NCBI GenBank assembly: GCA_963768585.1
Contig: CAVYIF010000016.1
Coordinates: forward strand, 124,001 to 188,000
DNA length: 64,000 bases
DNA from: CAVUNY01 sp963768585
GTDB taxonomy: Bacteria > Chloroflexota > Anaerolineae > Anaerolineales > Anaerolineaceae
Direction of reading: 5' to 3'
Below are positions 44,589 to 52,474 of the stretch, one piece after another. Below the pieces are notes generated by a model. The model was not told the origin of the DNA. It was given only the letters and a program-made list of their open reading frames with translations, and made no database searches. Numbering within the stretch: the stretch's first letter is position 1; every line of letters begins with the position of its first letter. The position numbers were made by a program, and so were the translations under genes.

Positions 44589-44619
44589 AATGGGAATGCC
44601 GTCTTGCGGCATTCCCATT
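44589..44619. terminator. 13-bp perfect hairpin between glgC and the P-ATPase gene
   Basis: AATGGGAATGCCG (44589-44601) pairs with 44607-44619. On the minus strand, TGTTATACT (an extended -10) ends four bases before the stem, so the hairpin may lie at the very 5' end of the ATPase mRNA or act as an operator. It could also end the glgC transcript. Confidence 0.55.
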
Positions 44620-44804
44620 AGTATAACATGCAGAGAATAGTTCCAATCAAAAAATTTGGATATTCCCCGGCAACTGCATCTCAATGCATTTTTCATGAAG
44701 AAATGTGTTTCTCCCGCTTGCTGATGCCAAGTATCAGGAAGGGGGCTTCGAAGATGGGCTTTTGGGATGCAAATTGTTCCCCAAAAAAATAATATACGGC
44801 AGCA

Positions 44805-46076
44805 CTACGGGCTAATCACGGTTCCTGGGGGCAGAATGCCGCCTTTAGGTACCACGACAACGCCATCGCGTACGACCCAATCATGCCCATCGAGATCGGT
44901 GCCAGGGGGGAAGGGTCGAATGACAACATTACGCCCGATGCGGGCGTTTTTATCGATGATCGCACCTTGAATCTGCGACCCGGCGCCGATTCCGATCGGA
45001 TTCTTGCCTTCCGGCACCACATCCGGGTCGACGCGCTGAAATTCATCGTAATAATCGGCGCCCATGATGATAGTGTCTTCGATTTTCACCCCGCGCCGGA
45101 TCTGGCTGCGCACGCCGACAATCGAGTGGCGGATATCAGAATCCATAATCCAACCGCCTTCCGCCAGCATCACGTTTTCCAGATGGCTGTTTTCAACCGT
45201 GGTTCCCGGCAAAAAGCGGGCGTGAGTGTAAATCGGGTTGTCGGCATCATACAGATTGAAGGGCGCGTTGGACTGGGTGAGCAGTAAATTGGTTTCATAA
45301 AACGAGCGGATCGTGCCGATATCTTCCCAATAGCCTTCAAAATCAAAACCGTACACATTGTGGCTGCCGATAGCAAATGGGATGACGTGGTTGCCGAAAT
45401 CGTCGAATTCATGCTCGGTTAAAAGCGTGCGCAGGACGTCGGCTTTAAATAGGTAAATACCCATCGAACCCAGGAAGGGCCGCTCGGGATCAGCACGAGA
45501 GACGAGTTCCGCCTGGCGGGCGGGGTCTTTGGGCTTTTCGGCAAAGTCGGTGATGCGGAAGCCGGGGTTGCGCTTGAGAATTCCAAGACGGGGGGCATCC
45601 TCGGTCGCTACCGGCTGGACAGCCACGGTGATATCGGCATCCTTTTCCCAATGAAACTGCGCCATGGCAGAGTAATCCATGTGATACAGGTGGTCCCCTG
45701 CCAGGATGAGCACATACTGGACGCGCGCCGCGCGGATCTCGAACAACTGCTTGCGCACGGCGTCGGCAGTACCCTGGTACCAGTCGCTGCTGGACATGGT
45801 CTGCTCGGCAGCCCAGACCTGCACCCAGCCGGTGTGGAAGGCGTCGAAATTATAAGTGCGCGAGATGTGGCGGTTGAGCGAGATGGAATTATATTGGGTC
45901 AAGACGGAAATTTTGTAGATGCCTGAATTTATACAGTTGCTGATGGGAATATCGATTAAGCGGTACTTGCCAGCAATTGGAACGGCAGGTTTGGAACGCT
46001 GTTGCGTCAATGGAAAGAGGCGCTGCCCTTTCCCGCCGCCCAGAATGACTGCCAGAATTTGATCCAGTGAAGGCAT
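44805..46076 (-). CDS. glgC: Glucose-1-phosphate adenylyltransferase
   Basis: 423 residues from ATG 46076, chosen because AAGGAGGT lies 4-5 bases upstream; the longer frame to 46190 adds an unrelated hydrophobic lead. Makes ADP-glucose for glycogen synthesis. Seen: AVILGGGKGQRLFPLTQQRSKPAVPIAGKYRLIDIPISNCINSG (nucleotide loop), YVLILAGDHLYHMDYSAM, DFAEKPKDPARQAEL, GSMGIYLFKADVL, FDFEGYWEDIGTIRSFYETNL, and a left-handed beta-helix end. No other glycogen gene is in the window. It is followed on the same strand, after a hairpin, by the P-ATPase gene. Confidence 0.95.
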   Translation of the reverse strand: MPSLDQILAVILGGGKGQRLFPLTQQRSKPAVPIAGKYRLIDIPISNCINSGIYKISVLTQYNSISLNRHISRTYNFDAFHTGWVQVWAAEQTMSSSDWYQGTADAVRKQLFEIRAARVQYVLILAGDHLYHMDYSAMAQFHWEKDADITVAVQPVATEDAPRLGILKRNPGFRITDFAEKPKDPARQAELVSRADPERPFLGSMGIYLFKADVLRTLLTEHEFDDFGNHVIPFAIGSHNVYGFDFEGYWEDIGTIRSFYETNLLLTQSNAPFNLYDADNPIYTHARFLPGTTVENSHLENVMLAEGGWIMDSDIRHSIVGVRSQIRRGVKIEDTIIMGADYYDEFQRVDPDVVPEGKNPIGIGAGSQIQGAIIDKNARIGRNVVIRPFPPGTDLDGHDWVVRDGVVVVPKGGILPPGTVISP

Positions 46077-46363
46077 GTTGACCTCCTTAAGTTTGATTTT
46101 CTTAAGCATACAAGAAGTCCACACTGGAGTCAACGCGAGAATGAGACCGAAAGTAATTGTGTAAAGGGTGTTTCCCAACCCTCTGACCATGAGGGCAACT
46201 TATTATAAGAACCTTTCTAAAAATATCCTGCCGGAAAACTTATCAAAAATGGGAACTTTTTGGTGAGTTCGGCGTATATATTTATAGAACCAGCCGCAAG
46301 TTGGCGCTTAGAAAGCTGTCTTGTTTCGGCAGTCAATTTAAGATTACAGTTCTGTTAAATAAA

Positions 46364-46392
46364 TTGAAAAATTTGTTCGATTATGCTAGAAT
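46364..46392 (+). promoter_or_regulatory. Strong sigma-70 promoter of an RNA/small-peptide transcript
   Basis: TTGAAA (46364-46369), exactly 17 bases, TAGAAT (46387-46392). It drives the structured region that follows. This is one of the best consensus promoters in the window. Confidence 0.75.
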
Positions 46393-46627
46393 ATTAGTGT
46401 GAAGAACACATTGCACATTCTCTCTTCAGGGGGCTAGGCATCATGCAGCGGACTTTTACGCGCAGCTAGCTCTTACCGCCCCCTGTTTATGAATAAGGTA
46501 GCCCCTCTGTCCCGAGGCATTTAATCCCTCTGGATGGGGTTATGGATTTTAGGAACCGCGCCTGCAACGCCCACGGCAGGCGGGGATATCCGGTTGGTAT
46601 TGTGGTCTGTATCGGAGGAGGTACATG

Positions 46628-46720
46628 ATGTCTGTTCTGGTGTATATCGTCGTTGCCTTGCTATGTGTGATGTTCGTTGCACTGAGTCTGTCCAGTCTGG
46701 AGTCTCATAAGATCAAATGA
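46628..46720 (+). CDS. 30-residue single-pass membrane peptide
   Basis: ATG 46628 (or 46625) follows the strong ribosome site GGAGGAGG with six (or three) bases of spacing. The peptide is MSVLVYIVVALLCVMFVALSLSSLESHKIK in length 30: one hydrophobic helix of about 20 residues and a short polar, basic tail. It lies within a unit that has its own promoter and terminator. It recalls small regulatory subunits such as KdpF or CydX only in size and topology; neither kdp nor cyd genes are nearby. Function unknown. Confidence 0.65.
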   Translation: MSVLVYIVVALLCVMFVALSLSSLESHKIK

Positions 46721-46835
46721 AACACCGTCTGGATGGCACTGCTCTCTGGCTCAGTCATTCTAATCACCCGCTCGCGGGATAATTAAACTTACCTGTCTGC
46801 GCGCCGGCAGACAGCATCTGAAGTTGTGCTTTATT

Positions 46836-46869
46836 ATAAAAACGACCGCAAAAACGCGGTCGTTTTTAT
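46836..46869 (+). terminator. Intrinsic terminator of the RNA/small-peptide transcript
   Basis: 14-bp perfect stem (46836-46849 with 46856-46869) with a GC-rich core and loop AAAAAC; the right arm runs into TTTTTATATTTT. It is U-rich in both directions, so it can also end the minus-strand DinB-like gene at 46949. Confidence 0.88.
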
Positions 46870-46948
46870 ATTTTCCCTATGAAAATTCTTTTCCTGATTA
46901 TTCCTAATATCATTGCGTACTGTCAAGATTTTTAAGAAGCGGCGTGCA

Positions 46949-47668
46949 TCACCCAAAACGCAGCTTATAGATATGGCGCACATGATCCCGTTCATGCCAC
47001 AGGGCGTAGCGCAGCAGCTTGCGCGGACTCCACAGTTCGCCGTCCACGCCGCTGACCTGGGGATTGCCAGCCAGGCTCGGAAAAACCTGTTCCAGGCGCT
47101 CGCGCACAAAAGCTAGCTGCTTTAAAGGATCGGGAGGCAAGGAAACGCTGGCTGGCTCTCCGGTGAGGCCCAGTCGGCCCAGGTACCACCACTCGGCAGA
47201 GGCGACGTGTTCCAGGATGCCGCGCATCGACCAGCGCTCCCCGGGATGAACCGTATCCATCTCCGCCGTGGTAAGCTCGTCCACTGCCGCCAGCAAGTCT
47301 TCCCGGCTCCAACGGAACAGCAGCAGCCCGCGCCGGATTTCATCCGCGCTGAGCGGCTTCCAATCATGGCGGAAAAAGGCGTCGACTTCGAAGCCCTGAG
47401 GGTCATGTTCGTCGACTACGTCCATACTTTTATTGACAAAGCAGGTTTGCTGGGTTTCTACGAGGCGCACATCGAAATCGCCCACATCCGCCAGCCAGGA
47501 ACCGCCTGGATGGCGCCCGACCCAGTCACAGTATTTCAAAAAGGCTTGCGGCATAGAGACGATGGCCGTGCTGGCATCCGGCCCGTCGGCAATACAGCCG
47601 GGGTAGTCCAGCGCCCAGGCGATCGAACGCTGGTCGATGCCGTTTTCCAAAGCGATTTTGAGGAGCAT
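46949..47668 (-). CDS. DinB-like protein with an N-terminal antitoxin-like half
   Basis: 239 residues. The C-terminal part has DinB features: ELTTAEMDTVHPGERWSMRGILEHVASAEWWYLGRLGLTG (first metal-type His) and LLRYALWHERDHVRHIYKLRFG (two later His). The first half (ALENGIDQRSIAWALDYPGCIADGPDASTAIVSMPQAFLKYCDWV) looks like a HicB-type small beta-alpha domain, which is inference. Known DinB-fold proteins are metal-dependent and mostly of unknown activity. Monocistronic on the minus strand, ended by the terminator at 46836-46869. Confidence 0.72.
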   Translation of the reverse strand: MLLKIALENGIDQRSIAWALDYPGCIADGPDASTAIVSMPQAFLKYCDWVGRHPGGSWLADVGDFDVRLVETQQTCFVNKSMDVVDEHDPQGFEVDAFFRHDWKPLSADEIRRGLLLFRWSREDLLAAVDELTTAEMDTVHPGERWSMRGILEHVASAEWWYLGRLGLTGEPASVSLPPDPLKQLAFVRERLEQVFPSLAGNPQVSGVDGELWSPRKLLRYALWHERDHVRHIYKLRFG

Positions 47669-47766
47669 AGCATTCTCCTTTCCGATTAATCCATTGTGAT
47701 TATATAGGGTTTTTCCAGGGTAAAATGCCTGAGGATTTGTTTTATGTATGCTTCACGAGGGTAGAC

Positions 47767-47933
47767 ATGTCAATATACGAAAAATAAACCAGATTGAGCC
47801 ATGGGGTGGATATGATTCCTCTTACCAACTCGATCTGTCCTTTATCAATAGTTTCAACCAATCGGTGACCGAACTTGGCGAACACGCTCAATCCCGTTAC
47901 GATGCCGTCCTGACCTATTTGTCAGGCAAATGA
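47767..47933 (+). CDS. Small unknown protein of about 54 residues, frameshifted in an A5 run
   Basis: ATG 47767 lies five bases behind GAGGG and begins MSIYEK, then meets a stop. One extra A in the run 47780-47784 continues it as INQIEPWGGYDSSYQLDLSFINSFNQ and on to LTYLSGK at 47933. The uncorrected frame from ATG 47748 gives the same C-terminal part but has no ribosome site. The protein is soluble and polar. I do not recognise it. Confidence 0.5.
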
Positions 47934-48106
47934 GTCTCGAATGAATATGACAGCGTTTTTCGATTGCCATAGGCTTGCCAACCGGTTTACAATATATATA
48001 GAAAAGGTTATTGGATTCATCAATAATCACCTAAATTGGCCAGGATGAGCGCTGTTGATTGATACAAGATTGCCCGCGCTTTCCATTTTTGGTATAGGAG
48101 GGCAGA

Positions 48107-48988
48107 ATGGCGAAAAAAACTGCATTAATTTTGAGCGGCGGCGGCGCCAAAGGCGCGTTTCAAGTTGCTGCGGAAAAGTATGCTCGGGAAGTTAAAGGAT
48201 ATCATTGGGATTTTATCGCCGGGGTATCCGTCGGCGCATTGAACGGCGCCATGCTTGCCATGCAGAAATATGACCGTCTGTGGCAGATCTGGAACACGAT
48301 CTCGGACGGCAAGGTTTATACAGGTGGTTTCAACCTCTGGTCTGCGATCAAGCTGGTTTTCGGCGCCAAGTCATTTTATGGCAATGAACCGCTCCATAGT
48401 TTGCTAAAACAGGAACTGGAGGTCGATAAAATTGTCACCGATTTGCGCATTGGGTCGGTCTCGCTGGTCACAGGCGAGTACATCCAGTTTAACAAAGAAT
48501 CACCCCATCTGACCGAGGCAATCCTGGCTTCGACTGTGATGCCGGTGATCTGGACTCCGGTGGATATCTCGCCGGAATACCGCAGCATGGTTGACGGTGG
48601 CGTGCGCAATATCAGCCCAATTGGTGATGTACTGGATGCTAATCCGGATGAAATTGTCATCATCAACTGCGGGGCTGAAGCCATTGATCCGCTTTCCGGC
48701 CCGCCGAAGAATATAACTGAAATCGGGATGCGCACCCTGGATGTGATGCTCAATGAGCTTTTCGTGAGCGATATGGGAGAGTTCGTACGCACCAATTTGC
48801 TGGTACAGCAGGCGTCCGCGCACGGACTGACGCTGACGAATGCCAAAGGCCAGCCTCTCAAGTATTTCGACTGCAAGATTATCGAACCGGTGGCTCCCCT
48901 GGGCGATACGCTTGATTTTTCACAGGCAACGGTTCAATCTTCCCTGGTTGCCGGTGAAGAACGCGCCCGGCAGGTGCTGGGAAAGTAG
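48107..48988 (+). CDS. Patatin-like phospholipase/esterase
   Basis: 293 residues. Oxyanion loop SGGGAKGAFQ (about 10-19), nucleophile Ser in GVSVGALNG (about 40-48), catalytic Asp in VDGGVRNISPI (DGG, about 165). Serine-Asp dyad lipases of this family release fatty acids from membrane lipids. There is no signal peptide, so it is cytosolic; such proteins may also act in lipid turnover or as effectors. GGAGGG precedes ATG 48107. A glycosyltransferase gene follows 21 bases later. Confidence 0.93.
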   Translation: MAKKTALILSGGGAKGAFQVAAEKYAREVKGYHWDFIAGVSVGALNGAMLAMQKYDRLWQIWNTISDGKVYTGGFNLWSAIKLVFGAKSFYGNEPLHSLLKQELEVDKIVTDLRIGSVSLVTGEYIQFNKESPHLTEAILASTVMPVIWTPVDISPEYRSMVDGGVRNISPIGDVLDANPDEIVIINCGAEAIDPLSGPPKNITEIGMRTLDVMLNELFVSDMGEFVRTNLLVQQASAHGLTLTNAKGQPLKYFDCKIIEPVAPLGDTLDFSQATVQSSLVAGEERARQVLGK

Positions 48989-49009
48989 TCTGAAAGAGGT
49001 CTTCGCTTG

Positions 49010-49993
49010 ATGAGCCCTGTGAGCGCTGATGGTTCCGTTTTTCCCGGGCGAGAGCGAATTTTCGTCGTCATCCCCATGTACCGGGTGGAGGCACACATCC
49101 GCCCGGTGATTGCCGGTATTCCGCCCTGGGTCGAGGGGATTGTTGTGGTGGACGATGCCAGCCCGGATGCCAGTGCCGAACAGGCCCTGGCATCCGGCGA
49201 CCCGCGCGTGTCTCAGGTGCGGCATACCGATAACCGGGGGGTGGGCGCGGCGATGATCAGCGGCTATGCGCGAGCGGTTGAGCTGGGGGCTACGATCATG
49301 GTTAAAATGGACGGTGATGGGCAGATGGCGCCCGAATATTTTTGCGATGTAGTTCGACCGTTGGTTTCCGGCCGGGCAGATTATGCCAAGGGCAACCGCT
49401 TTGTGATGTCGGATGCGCTGCTGCACATGCCCGCCGTGCGCCGCCTGGGCAACCTGGGATTATCCTTCCTGACCAAGCTGGCCAGCGGGTACTGGAATAT
49501 TTTTGACCCGACCAATGGGTATACGGCCCTTTCCACCCGCGCCTTTCTGCGCCTCAACCTGGATCATATCCACCACCGCTATTTCTTCGAAAGCAGTATG
49601 CTGGTGGAACTCAACCTGCTGCGGGCGGTGGTGGTAGATGTTAACATGCCGGCCCGGTATACAGATGAGATCAGCTCGCTTTCGATCTCTAAAGCCCTGT
49701 TTGAATTTCCGCCTTTGCTGCTGCGCAGCCTGGCTCACCGGGTGTGGCTGGAATATTTCGTGACTGATTTTTCGTTGGGGTCGCTGTACCTGGTGTTCGG
49801 GGTGCTGCTGAACGCCTGGGGATTTGTCTTCGGTGGGATCAAATGGATCCAATCCATTCAGACGGGCATTCCGGCAACTACCGGTACAGTCATGTTGGCG
49901 GCAATGCCCGTGATCCTGGGTTTCCAACTGCTGCTCTCTGCAGTGGCGTATGATGTGCAAAATATCCCGCGTGTTCCTCTGACCGACCAGTAA
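49010..49993 (+). CDS. Family 2 glycosyltransferase with C-terminal membrane helices
   Basis: 327 residues from ATG 49010 (AGAGGT upstream). GT-A fold: FVVIPMYRVEAHIRPVIAGIPPWVEGIVVVDDASPDAS (nucleotide-sugar site), MVKMDGDGQMAPEYF (metal-binding DxD-like), NIFDPTNGYTALSTRAFLRL. After about residue 240 two membrane helices (LGSLYLVFGVLLNAWGFVFGGI, TVMLAAMPVILGFQLLLSAVAY) suggest a polyprenyl-phosphate sugar transferase of the DPM/GtrB type. The donor is unknown. Downstream is a DegV gene. Confidence 0.9.
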   Translation: MSPVSADGSVFPGRERIFVVIPMYRVEAHIRPVIAGIPPWVEGIVVVDDASPDASAEQALASGDPRVSQVRHTDNRGVGAAMISGYARAVELGATIMVKMDGDGQMAPEYFCDVVRPLVSGRADYAKGNRFVMSDALLHMPAVRRLGNLGLSFLTKLASGYWNIFDPTNGYTALSTRAFLRLNLDHIHHRYFFESSMLVELNLLRAVVVDVNMPARYTDEISSLSISKALFEFPPLLLRSLAHRVWLEYFVTDFSLGSLYLVFGVLLNAWGFVFGGIKWIQSIQTGIPATTGTVMLAAMPVILGFQLLLSAVAYDVQNIPRVPLTDQ

Positions 49994-50047
49994 CCGGGTC
50001 AGGCGGATGTTTGAGTTACCCTGACCAGGGAAAGGAAGAACGACAAA

Positions 50048-50908
50048 ATGAAGATAATTACCGATGCCGCGGCAAACCTTTCGCCCGAAAAGGCTGCCGA
50101 GTTGGGCGTTGAGGTGATCCCGTTTCAAGTCACTTTTATGGGCAAGACTTACCGGGATGGAATCGATCTCCAACCGCAAGATCTGTACCGCATGTACTCC
50201 GAAAACCCGGAGGAGTTTGCCAGCACATCTCAGCCGTCGGCGGGGGATTTTAAGACGGCGTATGAAAATTCAGCCGACGACGAGATTCTGTCCATCCACC
50301 TGTCTTCCGGATTGAGCGGAGCATATTCTGCCGCCGATCAGGCGGCGCACATGGTCACCGGCAAGCAGGTTACGGTAGTCGATACCAAAATGGTCGGACC
50401 GGCCCTGGGTTGGATGGTGGAGGTCGCCGCGCATGGGAACAAAATTGGCTGGACGAAAGAGCGCATTCTGCAAGCGATGGAAAGGGTTAAAGAAAATACG
50501 ATCACCATGGTTTCGTTCAGTGATATCCGCTACCTGATCCACAGCGGGCGGGTCAGCCACCTTAGAGGCGTTATTGCTTCGGTACTGCATCTCAAACCGG
50601 TAATCGGCATGAACGAAATCGACGGGCGCTATACGACCATCGGGCAGGAAATGACGGTCAGCCGGGCAGTGCGTAAAATGGTCGAGGAGGTGCATCACAA
50701 GTTCGGCGATCAGCCGCTGCGCTTACAATTGATGCACGGCAGCAATTTGCCGGGGGTCGAGCGACTGCGTGCGGCGGTTAACGATGTTCTGGATACCGTT
50801 GAGGAAAAACTGGTGCCGGTTACGCTGGTGCTGGGGGCCCATGCCGGGCCGACTGTGATCGGGTTGGCGGCCGCTCCGCGAGCCATTTTTGACCAAATTC
50901 TGAAATAG
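50048..50908 (+). CDS. DegV family fatty-acid-binding protein
   Basis: 286 residues. Typical DegV text: KIITDAAANLSPEKAAELGVEVIPFQVTFMGKTYRDGIDLQPQDLYRM, STSQPSAGDFKTAYE, ILSIHLSSGLSGAYSAADQAA, VVDTKMVGPALGWMV, SDIRYLIHSGRVSHLRGVIASVLHLKPVIGM. In bacteria such proteins (FakB-like) bind a fatty acid for phosphorylation by FakA. No fakA is in the window. It is 12 bases from the following GH51 gene on the same strand, but probably not functionally linked. Confidence 0.93.
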   Translation: MKIITDAAANLSPEKAAELGVEVIPFQVTFMGKTYRDGIDLQPQDLYRMYSENPEEFASTSQPSAGDFKTAYENSADDEILSIHLSSGLSGAYSAADQAAHMVTGKQVTVVDTKMVGPALGWMVEVAAHGNKIGWTKERILQAMERVKENTITMVSFSDIRYLIHSGRVSHLRGVIASVLHLKPVIGMNEIDGRYTTIGQEMTVSRAVRKMVEEVHHKFGDQPLRLQLMHGSNLPGVERLRAAVNDVLDTVEEKLVPVTLVLGAHAGPTVIGLAAAPRAIFDQILK

Positions 50909-50920
50909 AGAGGGAAACCT

Positions 50921-52408
50921 ATGGCGCACATCACAATCCATCCCGAAGATACGGGCAGCACCATTCATCCGGAAGTCTACGGGCATTTTGCCGAACACCT
51001 GGGACGGTGCATTTATGATGGGATATGGGTCGGTGAGAATTCACCCATCCCCAACACCGCCGGGTTCCGCAATGATGTCATTGCCGCTCTAAAAACGATG
51101 AAACCGCCGGTCATCCGCTGGCCGGGCGGCTGTTTTGCCGACGATTACCACTGGCAGGACGGCATTGGCCCCCGGGAAAAGCGGCCGCGGCGAATTAACA
51201 TCCACTGGGGAGAAGTGATCGAGACCAATCAGGTGGGCACCCAGGAATTTGTGCAGTTCTGCCGCCTGGTGGGGGCTGAACCTTATTTTTGCGGCAACGT
51301 CGGATCCGGAACGGTGCGTGAACTGCGCGACTGGGTGGAATACTGCAACTTCAACGGCGACAGCACCTGGGCCCAGCAGCGCGCCGCGGACGGCAGCCAA
51401 CAGCCGCTGGATGTCACTTACTGGGGCGTGGGCAATGAGAACTGGGGCTGCGGCGGGCATTTCTCCCCGGAGGATTACTGCGCCGAGTTCCGCCGCTACG
51501 CCTCCTTCATGCGCGGGTTTGGCAAGCGCCCTTATCTGATCGCCTGCGGTTCACCTGGCAATGATGTGGAATGGACCAATCGTTTCTTCCGCAAACTGCG
51601 CAAAGATTATTGGGATTTTGAAAATATTCACGGCTATGCCTCGCATTACTACTGCGGCACAGCCGGAACTGCTACCCAGTATTCGGTTGATCAATGGTAC
51701 CAGTTGATCGCCAAAGGGCTGGAAATGGAAGACCTGGTGGTGCAGCAGCGGGCTGCGATGGATGCTTACGACCCGCAGCGCAAAATCGGGTTGATTATTG
51801 ACGAATGGGGCACCTGGCACCCGGTTGAGCCCGGCACGCACCCGCGCTTTCTCTACCAGCAGAATACGATCCGCGATGCGCTGGTGGCTGCCACCACGCT
51901 GGATATTTTCAACCGCCATGCCGATAAAGTGGTGATGGCCAATATCGCCCAGACAGTCAACGTGCTGCAGGCAGTCGTGCTGACCGAAGGCGAGCGCATG
52001 CTGGTGACCCCCACCGGGCATGTTTATGAAATGTATTCCGCCCATCAGGGCGGGGAATCCGTGCGCACGCGGGTGGAAAGCGAGGCAATCAGCTTTAACC
52101 GCGGCGAAAAGGAAGGTTCTCTGGCGGCACTGGCTGCCAGTGCTTCCATAAAGGGGAAGACCCTCTTCCTGACGGTGACCAACAGCCATGCCAGCCAGGC
52201 GGCTGAGGTAACGGTGGATGTGCTGGGCGGCGCAGTGATCCAGAGCGCCACCGGGCGCGTTTTGAGTGGGGAGATCCATGTGCACAACACCTTTGACCAG
52301 CCAGAGACCGTCAAACCGGTTCCGATGGCGGTGCAGGTATCGGGCTCCGTACTCAAGCTGATGCTGCCCGCGGCAGGTGTAGCGGCGGTCACCCTGCAAT
52401 TGAATTAA
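50921..52408 (+). CDS. Alpha-L-arabinofuranosidase, GH51 (second type)
   Basis: 495 residues, no signal peptide. Acid/base Glu in GVGNENWGCGG (about residue 173), nucleophile Glu in IIDEWGTWH (about residue 295), N-terminal PEVYGHFAEHLGRCIYDGIWVGENS, C-terminal beta-sandwich from about 400. The GNENWGCGG and IDEWGTW forms belong to a different GH51 branch from the gene at 2127 (GNEMDGPWQ, WDEWNVWY), so substrate range probably differs. AGAGAGGG lies upstream of the ATG. A 19-bp hairpin follows, and then a lactonase gene. Confidence 0.95.
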   Translation: MAHITIHPEDTGSTIHPEVYGHFAEHLGRCIYDGIWVGENSPIPNTAGFRNDVIAALKTMKPPVIRWPGGCFADDYHWQDGIGPREKRPRRINIHWGEVIETNQVGTQEFVQFCRLVGAEPYFCGNVGSGTVRELRDWVEYCNFNGDSTWAQQRAADGSQQPLDVTYWGVGNENWGCGGHFSPEDYCAEFRRYASFMRGFGKRPYLIACGSPGNDVEWTNRFFRKLRKDYWDFENIHGYASHYYCGTAGTATQYSVDQWYQLIAKGLEMEDLVVQQRAAMDAYDPQRKIGLIIDEWGTWHPVEPGTHPRFLYQQNTIRDALVAATTLDIFNRHADKVVMANIAQTVNVLQAVVLTEGERMLVTPTGHVYEMYSAHQGGESVRTRVESEAISFNRGEKEGSLAALAASASIKGKTLFLTVTNSHASQAAEVTVDVLGGAVIQSATGRVLSGEIHVHNTFDQPETVKPVPMAVQVSGSVLKLMLPAAGVAAVTLQLN

Positions 52409-52410
52409 TC

Positions 52411-52451
52411 AATAAGATTAGTGGTCGGCAAAGCCGACCACTAATCTTATT
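52411..52451. terminator. 19-bp perfect hairpin after the second GH51 gene
   Basis: Arms 52411-52429 and 52433-52451 (AATAAGATTAGTGGTCGGC and complement) with loop AAA. There is no strong T-run, but the stem is A/T-rich at its base; it terminates or protects the GH51 transcript. Confidence 0.75.
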
Positions 52452-52474
52452 TGGCGTAAATTATTGGAGGTCTT

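Larger units (their letters stand above)
46399..46869 (+). ncRNA. Candidate structured RNA / long leader of about 470 nt, family not recognised
   Basis: The transcript would start about seven bases after the TAGAAT box and end at the terminator near 46869. Its first 225 bases have no open frame. They contain strong stems: CAGGGGGC (46427-46434) with GCCCCCTG (46488-46495), and CGCCTGC (46559-46565) with GCAGGCG (46576-46582). A 30-residue membrane peptide is encoded at 46628-46720 behind AGGAGG, followed by another hairpin (CTGTCTGC/GCAGACAG, about 46793-46814). The shape fits a riboswitch-like or attenuator leader before a small gene. It does not fit tmRNA, RNase P, SRP or 6S RNA by any motif I can see. 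The rest of the gap 46077-46363 is AT-rich with nothing else supported. Confidence 0.55.

Noticed and set aside
46500..46620. Fragments AGGAACCGC and GGGGTTA reminiscent of the ydaO/c-di-AMP riboswitch in the structured leader
   Set aside because: The order of the fragments does not follow the known motif and the flanking stems do not match; I cannot support the call.
46628..46720. Small peptide as KdpF or CydX
   Set aside because: Only size and one helix agree. No kdpA/kdpB or cydAB genes are nearby and key residues are absent.
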